From positions 1 through 64,000 of the forward strand of contig JBDTNL010000010.1 of assembly GCA_039933785.1 (NCBI GenBank): a DNA stretch of 64,000 nucleotides, in the 5' to 3' direction. Made by a program: the position numbers and the translations under genes. This document shows positions 59,093-64,000 of the stretch, one piece after another; position 1 is the stretch's first letter, and each line of letters starts with the position of its first letter. Origin of the DNA: JBDTNL01 sp039933785. Lineage in GTDB: Bacteria > Acidobacteriota > Thermoanaerobaculia > Multivoradales > JAGPDF01. The notes beneath the pieces were generated by a model that did not search any database, was not told the DNA's origin, and saw only the letters and a list, made by a program, of their open reading frames with translations.

Positions 59093-59499
59093 ACCGGTCT
59101 CCGGCCGTGGGGCTCGGAGCCGTGCCGGATGGCGCGTCTTCCCTTCGCTTGCAGCCAGCGCGCGAGGTCCTTGACCGTCAGTTCTTGAGTGGCCAGACAG
59201 CCGAGCCGAACCACCATCGGCAGATTGACCCCGGTGACCACCTCGACCCGATCGGGTTGGGAGATCGCGAGCGCGGCATTGCTCGGCGTATCGCCGTACA
59301 TGTCGGTGAGGATCAAGACTCCGGAGCCCGAGTCCAGGCGATCGACGCCGGCGCGAATCTGCTGCCGGGCCTCGTCGAAGCCTTCCGTCCACGGGAGCGA
59401 AAGTGCCTCGAAGCCGTTCAGGCCGCCGGTGATCATCTCGGCGGCGGAGAGCAGCTCCGCGGCCAAGCCGCCGTGCGTGACAATGAGGACGCCGATCAT
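59089..59499 (-). CDS. PTS EIIA component, mannose family
   Basis: Mannose-type EIIA domain, 136 aa. The N-terminal strand MIGVLIVTHGG carries the phospho-accepting His9. LLSAAEMITG and VLILTDMYGDTPSN are typical of the fold. No EIIB, EIIC or EIID partner is encoded nearby, so it is probably a regulatory output and not part of a sugar permease. The ATG overlaps the rapZ stop. Confidence 0.88.
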   Translation of the reverse strand: MIGVLIVTHGGLAAELLSAAEMITGGLNGFEALSLPWTEGFDEARQQIRAGVDRLDSGSGVLILTDMYGDTPSNAALAISQPDRVEVVTGVNLPMVVRLGCLATQELTVKDLARWLQAKGRRAIRHGSEPHGRRPV

Positions 59500-60389
59500 G
59501 AATGTCCGATATCCCGGTGCACGATGCGGACGGGCCAGCCCGCGTCGCGGAGCGCCTCGCCGAGCGCTTCGGCGATGGCCACCGAGCGGTGGCGGCCGCC
59601 GGTGCAGCCGATGCCCACCGCCAGATAGCTCCGATTCTCCCGCCGATACAACGGGAGCAGATACAACAACAGATCGCCGAAGCGGACGATGAGCTCGTTG
59701 TACTCCGGCACCGCCTGCAGCCAGGAGCGAATCACTTCCTCTTGCCCCGAATGATCCCGCAGCTCGGGCACGAAGTAGGGATTCGGCAGAAAGCGCACGT
59801 CGAACAGCAAATCGGTCCCGGGCGGCGCGCCGTGCTTGAAGCCGAAGCTCACCAGCGTGATTGCCATGGCGGCTTCGTGCCCGGGCCCGGCGAACTCCTT
59901 GAAGACCTGAGCACGGGTGTCGTGGATGGACCAATCCGTGGTGTCGAACACCACATCCGCCAGCGCGCGCAAATCGCCGAGCAAGGCGCGTTCCCGGCTC
60001 ACTCCCTCGAGCACCGGCCCTTGCGGGGCAAGCGGATGCGGCCGCCGAGTCTCCGAGAAGCGCCGCAGTAGGGCGTTGTCGTCGGCTTCGAGAAACAACA
60101 GCGACGGCCGCATGCGAGTGTGATCCAGCTCGCGCACCAAGCGCGGCAGTTCCTCAGCCAGTCCTCCGGCGCGCACGTCGGCCACCACCGCGATGCTCTT
60201 GCCGTCCTGCACGTGTTCAGTCGGATTGGCGAGCAACTGCCGCAACAACCCTAGCGGCAGATTGTCCATGACGTAGTAGCCGAGGTCTTCGAAGCCCTTG
60301 GCGACGGTGCTCTTGCCCGAGCCGGACAAGCCGGTCACCAGGACTAGGCGGGGCCGCTCAGCGGGATCCGGGCTGCCGGTTGCGTTCAA
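59496..60389 (-). CDS. rapZ: RNase adapter/nucleotide-binding protein RapZ
   Basis: P-loop protein of the YvcJ/RapZ family, 297 aa; in E. coli it links cell-wall precursor levels to small-RNA decay. The Walker A GLSGSGKS is at residues 20-27. Conserved C-terminal parts are TLVSFGFKHGAP, DVRFLPNPYFVPELR and IGCTGGRHRSVAIAE. It overlaps hprK by 32 bases. The ptsN-hprK-rapZ-PTS order is shared with many proteobacteria lacking classical sugar PTS. Confidence 0.94.
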   Translation of the reverse strand: MNATGSPDPAERPRLVLVTGLSGSGKSTVAKGFEDLGYYVMDNLPLGLLRQLLANPTEHVQDGKSIAVVADVRAGGLAEELPRLVRELDHTRMRPSLLFLEADDNALLRRFSETRRPHPLAPQGPVLEGVSRERALLGDLRALADVVFDTTDWSIHDTRAQVFKEFAGPGHEAAMAITLVSFGFKHGAPPGTDLLFDVRFLPNPYFVPELRDHSGQEEVIRSWLQAVPEYNELIVRFGDLLLYLLPLYRRENRSYLAVGIGCTGGRHRSVAIAEALGEALRDAGWPVRIVHRDIGHS

Positions 60390-61356
60390 GCTGTTCCTCG
60401 AGCTTGCGCGCGAACTCGCGCGCCGAGTGATGTCCCTGTACCTTCAAAACGTGGTTGCGCGCCGCGATCTCGACCAGGATGGACAGGTTGCGCCCGAGCG
60501 CGACCGGCATCTTGATGTACGGGCAGGGCACATCGAGGATGTTGTGTACGGTCTCGTCCAGGCCGAGGCGATCGTAGACCTTGCCTTCTTCCCAGGGCTC
60601 GAGCTCGACCACCAGGTCGATCGACTTGCGTTCGCGCACCGCCGCTAAGCCGAAGAGGTCCTTGACGTTGATGATCCCCAGGCCACGCAGCTCCATGTGA
60701 TGGCGTAGGGGCTCTTCGCAGAATCCGATGAGCTCGCCGTTCGGATAGCGCTTCACGGTGACTCGGTCGTCCGCCACCAAGCTGTGTCCGCGGGTGATGA
60801 GATCGAGTGCGCACTCGCTCTTCCCCACTCCGCTGTGGCCGATCAGCAAGACCCCCAGGCCGTAGATCTCGAGCAGCACGCCGTGCAGACGCGTCGACGG
60901 CACCAGGTGATCCTCGAGGAAGTAGCTTAGGCGCTTGATTACCGTCGAAGACATGGCGTTCGACGACAGCACCGGAACTTCTCTGGTCTCGCAGAGCTCG
61001 ATGAGGTCGGGCAGTGCGGGCAAACCCTTGGTGACCACGAAGAGCGGGATTGGCAACGAAGTAATGGCCGCGAAGCGCTCGCCGCGCAGATCCTCGGGCA
61101 GCGTCCTTAGGTAGGCAAGCTCGCTCTCGCCGATGATCTGCACCCGCCCCGGCTTGATGTACGGGTAGTAGCCGGCGAAGGCGAGTCCCGGCTTCTGTAC
61201 TCGGGGGTTGGTGATCCGGTTATCGAGGTGCGAGGCGCCGCAGAGGACACGCAGCCCGAGATCGGAGAGCTCGCCACCGAGGAGTTCGCGCACCGCGACG
61301 TGCGCGCCCTGTTCATCACTGGGCGTTATGGAAGGAGGCGCTGGTATTTCGGTCAT
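60358..61356 (-). CDS. hprK: HPr kinase/phosphorylase
   Basis: Bifunctional enzyme that phosphorylates HPr on serine with ATP and reverses it with phosphate, 332 aa. The Walker A GHSGVGKS is at residues 173-180, and the conserved TRLHGVLLEIYG precedes it. The C-terminal motif MPVALGRNLSILVEIAA corresponds to the phosphorylase loop. The N-terminal domain (1-130) is present. The C-terminal end overlaps rapZ by 32 bases. Together with HPr Ser it makes a carbon or energy sensor. Confidence 0.94.
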   Translation of the reverse strand: MTEIPAPPSITPSDEQGAHVAVRELLGGELSDLGLRVLCGASHLDNRITNPRVQKPGLAFAGYYPYIKPGRVQIIGESELAYLRTLPEDLRGERFAAITSLPIPLFVVTKGLPALPDLIELCETREVPVLSSNAMSSTVIKRLSYFLEDHLVPSTRLHGVLLEIYGLGVLLIGHSGVGKSECALDLITRGHSLVADDRVTVKRYPNGELIGFCEEPLRHHMELRGLGIINVKDLFGLAAVRERKSIDLVVELEPWEEGKVYDRLGLDETVHNILDVPCPYIKMPVALGRNLSILVEIAARNHVLKVQGHHSAREFARKLEEQLERNRQPGSR

Positions 61357-61805
61357 TTCGGGTCCTCCGCCAGCAGCGCGCAGATGCGCTCGGCCGATCC
61401 GGCGGTGAGCAAGGTGGCGCCGCGCGCGGCGCGTGGGCCGAGCCAGCGTGAAATCGCCGCCAACAGCCGCAGGTGCTCGGCCGGAGCCTCGGCCGGCGAG
61501 GCGATCAGGAACAGCACGCGCACCGGCTCGCCGTCTGGAGCATCGTAGTCGAGCCCCTGGGGCGCCAGGCCTACGGCCAGCAGCGGCGCCCGCAGTCCCA
61601 CGATCTTGGCGTGCGGAATGGCGACGCCGCCGCCGATCGCGGTCGAGCCCAAACGCTCCCTCGCCACCAGCTCGTCGAACAGCCGCTCGCTGTCGAGAAC
61701 CTCGCCGGTGTCGGCCACCGCTTGCGCCAGGCTGCGCAGGACCTCCTCGCGACTGCTCCCCGGCAGGGCGGTGAAAACGAGCTCGCGGCGGGCGGCTATG
61801 GCCAA
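61353..61805 (-). CDS. ptsN: PTS EIIA-Ntr family protein
   Basis: Nitrogen-type EIIA regulator, 150 aa, with the phospho-accepting His65 in IGGGVAIPHAKIVG. The N-terminal SREEVLRSLAQAVADTG and LLAAISRW near the C-terminus fit. It overlaps hprK by four bases and follows hpf. Position beside rpoN is the classical context. Output targets (potassium transport or other) are not visible here. Confidence 0.88.
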   Translation of the reverse strand: MAIAARRELVFTALPGSSREEVLRSLAQAVADTGEVLDSERLFDELVARERLGSTAIGGGVAIPHAKIVGLRAPLLAVGLAPQGLDYDAPDGEPVRVLFLIASPAEAPAEHLRLLAAISRWLGPRAARGATLLTAGSAERICALLAEDPK

Positions 61806-61814
61806 TCGTCGACC

Positions 61815-62399
61815 TCAGAACTCCGGCGCGATAAGACCGAAATGGCGGTCCTTGCGGCGGTAGAGCACACTCACGCGCTCGGTGGTCGAATCGCGGAAGA
61901 CTACGAATCCGTGCTCTGCGGTTTCGATCTCACTGTCGAGCTCGAGGGCTGCGTCCTCGATCGACATGGGCTTGATCCGCAGGAGGCTTGACTTGATGAT
62001 GCGCGGCGGATTTCGGTCGCCGTCCGCAGACGGCCCGGTGAGGCTTTCGCGTGCCACCACGTCGACCGGCCAATGCGATTGCTGATCGACGCTGCGCGCG
62101 GCCCGGCGCCGACGAGCGGTGTGGCGTTTGCGCGCCCGCTTCGCCTGAGCGGCGATCTTGTCGGCGGTGAGGATCACGGCTTCGCGCATGTCGCCGGTTT
62201 CGTCCCTCGCCTGCAAGCTGCCGTGGCGGTGGTACACGTGCACGTCGACTCGGTGCATGTGGCGCTCGAGCTCGAAGGTGACGCGCGCCTCGAGCGGCGA
62301 CTCGAGGAGCTTGACTGCCTTGTCGAGGCGCTCTTCGGCGAAAGCCTTCAGCTCTTCACCCACGTGATACCCGTGCCCCACGTACTCGATACGCATCAT
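61815..62399 (-). CDS. hpf: Ribosome hibernation-promoting factor, long form
   Basis: Binds the 30S decoding region and dimerises 70S ribosomes in stationary phase, 194 aa. The N-terminal domain (about 1-100) has IEYVGHGYHVGEELKAFAEERL and a basic helix (KRARKRHTARRRRAARS). The C-terminal dimerisation domain shows RIIKSSLLRIKPMSIEDAALEL and GFVVFRDSTTERVSVLYRRKD. The GGGGA site precedes the ATG. Beside rpoN, as in many Gram-negative bacteria. Confidence 0.92.
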   Translation of the reverse strand: MMRIEYVGHGYHVGEELKAFAEERLDKAVKLLESPLEARVTFELERHMHRVDVHVYHRHGSLQARDETGDMREAVILTADKIAAQAKRARKRHTARRRRAARSVDQQSHWPVDVVARESLTGPSADGDRNPPRIIKSSLLRIKPMSIEDAALELDSEIETAEHGFVVFRDSTTERVSVLYRRKDRHFGLIAPEF

Positions 62400-62433
62400 G
62401 GTTTGTTCCCCTTCGGGTTTGGGTTCGGCCCCC

Positions 62434-63897
62434 TCAGAAGATCTGCTTGCGGTCGGTGGACGACGGAATGTTGAGCTCGTCGCGGTACTTGGCGACGGTG
62501 CGCCGGGCGATATGGATGCCTTCCCGGTTGAGCACCCGCATGAGCTCGCTGTCGGAGAGCGGGCGCTTAGGGTTTTCGGCCTGCACCAGATTCTCGATCC
62601 GCCGCTTGACGGTGAGCGACGAGATGTCCTCGCCGTACTCGCGGTCGATGCCGCTGTGGAAGAAGAACTTGAACGGGAAAAGGCCACGCGGGGTGTGGAT
62701 GTACTTGTTGGAGACCACGCGGCTCACCGTCGACTCGTGCATACCGATGTCGTCGGCGACGTCGCGCAGCACCATGGGCCGCAGGTGGTCGAGGCCGCGA
62801 TCGAGGAACTCGCGCTGCTGGCGGACGATCGACTCGGCGACCTTGTAAATGGTGCGCTGCCGTTGGTCGAGGCTCTTGATCAGCCAGATGGCCGAGCGCA
62901 TCTTGTCCTTGATGTACGCCTGCGCTTCGCCTTGTCCGCCACTGGTCCGCATGTCCTGCAGCATGCGGCGGTAGGCGCGGCTGATCCGCAGGCGCGGCAA
63001 GCCGTCGTCGTTCAGTTGGATGATGTATTCGCCGCCCACCTTGTGCACGTGCACGTCGGGCTCGACGTAGTGCGTGCGCTCATTGTTGAAGCGCCGGCCG
63101 GGACGGACCTGTAGCGATTTGATGGTCTCGACCACGGGCTCGAGCTCGGCCAGCGGCAGGGACATGGTCTTGGCGATCACTGGGAACTGGCGCTTGAGGA
63201 AGGGGTCCCAATGCTGGTCGACGACCTGCCAGGCCAGGGTGCCGCTCTCGCCTCGGGCCTCGAGCTGACGCAGCAGGCTGTGGCGCAGGTCGCGGCAGGC
63301 GATGCCGGGAGGGTCGAAACAGCGCACGAGCTCGAGCGCTTGCTCCACCTCTTCGAGGGTGCACGGTTCAGAGTCGCCGTCGCTCGCGAGCTCGCGCAAC
63401 TCCTCTTCACTCGCGACCAGCAGACCGTCCGGGGTCAGATTGCCGATGATGAGCTCGGCAAGCTGGCGCTGGCGTGGAGCGGCATCGGACATGTGGAGCT
63501 GCCAGAGCAGGTGGTCGTAGAGGTCGGGCTCGCGGGTGAGATTGTTCTCCAACGGCGGCAGCTCGCGGTCGTCGTTGGCGCGCGGCCGCGGAGCGTCGTC
63601 CCAATCGCCGAAATAGGCTTCGATGTCGACCTCGGCCAGGGACTTCTCGTGATCGAGCTCGTCTGCCGCCGGAGTCGTCTCCTGCTGCGGTTGCTCGTCG
63701 CGCTGACGCTCCTCCTCCTCGGCGGGCTCGGGCGTCTCGTCGTTCTCCTCCAGCACTGGATTCTCGACCAGCTCCTGAGTGAGCACGCCCTCGAGCTCGA
63801 GTCGCGTCATCTGCAGCAGCTTGATCGCTTGCTGCAACGACGGCGTCATCACCAATCGCTGGGAAAGCTGGAGTTTTAGTTTTTGCTCGAGAGCCAT
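62434..63897 (-). CDS. rpoN: RNA polymerase sigma-54 factor
   Basis: Alternative sigma factor requiring AAA+ activators, 487 aa. Region I is at the start (LKLQLSQRLVMTPSLQQAIKLLQM). The acidic region II (about 55-115) is Glu/Pro-rich. The core-binding domain follows, and the RpoN box (ARRTVAKYRDELNIPSS) is near the C-terminus, with the DNA-binding HESTVSRVVSNKYIHTPRG before it. The cluster context lptB-rpoN-hpf-ptsN is conserved. No sigma-54 activator or its typical promoter (GG-N10-GC) is noted in the window. Confidence 0.96.
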   Translation of the reverse strand: MALEQKLKLQLSQRLVMTPSLQQAIKLLQMTRLELEGVLTQELVENPVLEENDETPEPAEEEERQRDEQPQQETTPAADELDHEKSLAEVDIEAYFGDWDDAPRPRANDDRELPPLENNLTREPDLYDHLLWQLHMSDAAPRQRQLAELIIGNLTPDGLLVASEEELRELASDGDSEPCTLEEVEQALELVRCFDPPGIACRDLRHSLLRQLEARGESGTLAWQVVDQHWDPFLKRQFPVIAKTMSLPLAELEPVVETIKSLQVRPGRRFNNERTHYVEPDVHVHKVGGEYIIQLNDDGLPRLRISRAYRRMLQDMRTSGGQGEAQAYIKDKMRSAIWLIKSLDQRQRTIYKVAESIVRQQREFLDRGLDHLRPMVLRDVADDIGMHESTVSRVVSNKYIHTPRGLFPFKFFFHSGIDREYGEDISSLTVKRRIENLVQAENPKRPLSDSELMRVLNREGIHIARRTVAKYRDELNIPSSTDRKQIF

Positions 63898-63914
63898 GGT
63901 CGTGAAAAACGAAG

Positions 63915-64000
63915 CTAGAGAGTGAACTCCTCGCCGAGGTAGATCTTGCGCACTTGGGGGTCCGCGGAGAGCTCGGCGGGCGCCCCCGAGCGGAGGATCT
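63915..64000 (-). CDS. lptB: C-terminal fragment of LptB (LPS export ABC ATPase), cut by the window edge
   Basis: The last 86 bases on the minus strand encode a 27-residue end SGAPAELSADPQVRKIYLGE and then EFTL followed by a TAG stop at 63917-63915. DPxVRxxYLG near the end is characteristic of LptB. It lies directly upstream of rpoN, the usual place for lptB. Walker motifs are outside the window. Confidence 0.8.
   Translation of the reverse strand, partial: ILRSGAPAELSADPQVRKIYLGEEFTL

Noticed and set aside
1..64000. CRISPR arrays, insertion sequences, prophage genes or rRNA
   Set aside because: No spaced direct repeats, transposase or phage motifs, or rRNA sequence were noticed.

Overview
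The window is a dense, GC-rich stretch of bacterial chromosome. No gap between genes reaches 300 bases, and most neighbours are separated by a few bases or overlap by 4 (ATGA, GTGA, TTGA, TGATG junctions). The cell is Gram-negative: it encodes LptE, a fused LptF-LptG, the end of LptB, a complete Tol-Pal set and several lipoproteins. It also carries Rex, HPr kinase with RapZ, a class I biotin ligase and a split complex I operon. This mix recalls Acidobacteriota (perhaps Thermoanaerobaculia-like) or a neighbouring phylum. That placement comes from gene content and memory only and is tentative.

Layout. 1-12.4 kb (+): birA, coaX, an unknown gene, comEC, miaA, hfq nested in the miaA end, a large lipoprotein, a CDP-alcohol phosphatidyltransferase, dnaE, an exported unknown and rsmD. 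12.4-23.9 kb (-): nuoA-E-F-G-H-J-K-L-M-N followed by rex; nuoB, C, D and I are absent. 24.0-27.1 kb (+): a compact cluster of glycosyltransferase, polysaccharide deacetylase, ketoreductase, acyl carrier protein and a hotdog dehydratase-like protein. 27.2-34.9 kb: tRNA-Leu(CAG), rnr, der, an IHF-type gene with a MerR regulator, a broken amino-acid permease, a small lipoprotein, tRNA-Pro(GGG) and an SDR enzyme. 34.9-40.1 kb (+): one promoter drives ribH, nusB, an exported transglutaminase, leuS and lptE.

40.1-45.4 kb (-): rpsT with its terminator, then tolQ-tolR-tolA-tolB-pal-cpoB. 45.5-48.7 kb: etfBA (+), a TrmH-type methyltransferase (-) and a divergent DUF84-like gene (+). 48.7-52.2 kb: fused lptFG (-), then a pteridine-reductase-like SDR and a QueD homologue (+). 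A dif-like 28-mer lies in the convergent gap before parB-parA (-). 54.1-64 kb (-): lptB (partial), rpoN, hpf, ptsN, hprK, rapZ, a mannose-type EIIA, ptsH, ptsI, a cupin, a lipoprotein, miaB and a bifunctional-nuclease gene. This last block is a regulatory phosphotransferase system with no sugar permease in view.

Most of the window is housekeeping: envelope assembly, respiration, translation, tRNA modification and chromosome partition. The more unusual parts are the complex I operon that lacks exactly the Q-module genes and carries rex as its tail; the acyl/glycosyl mini-cluster whose dehydratase lacks the FabZ histidine; the LptF-LptG fusion; the dif-like site beside parAB with a perfect 16-bp palindrome upstream of parA; and the permease that lost a segment and its frame.
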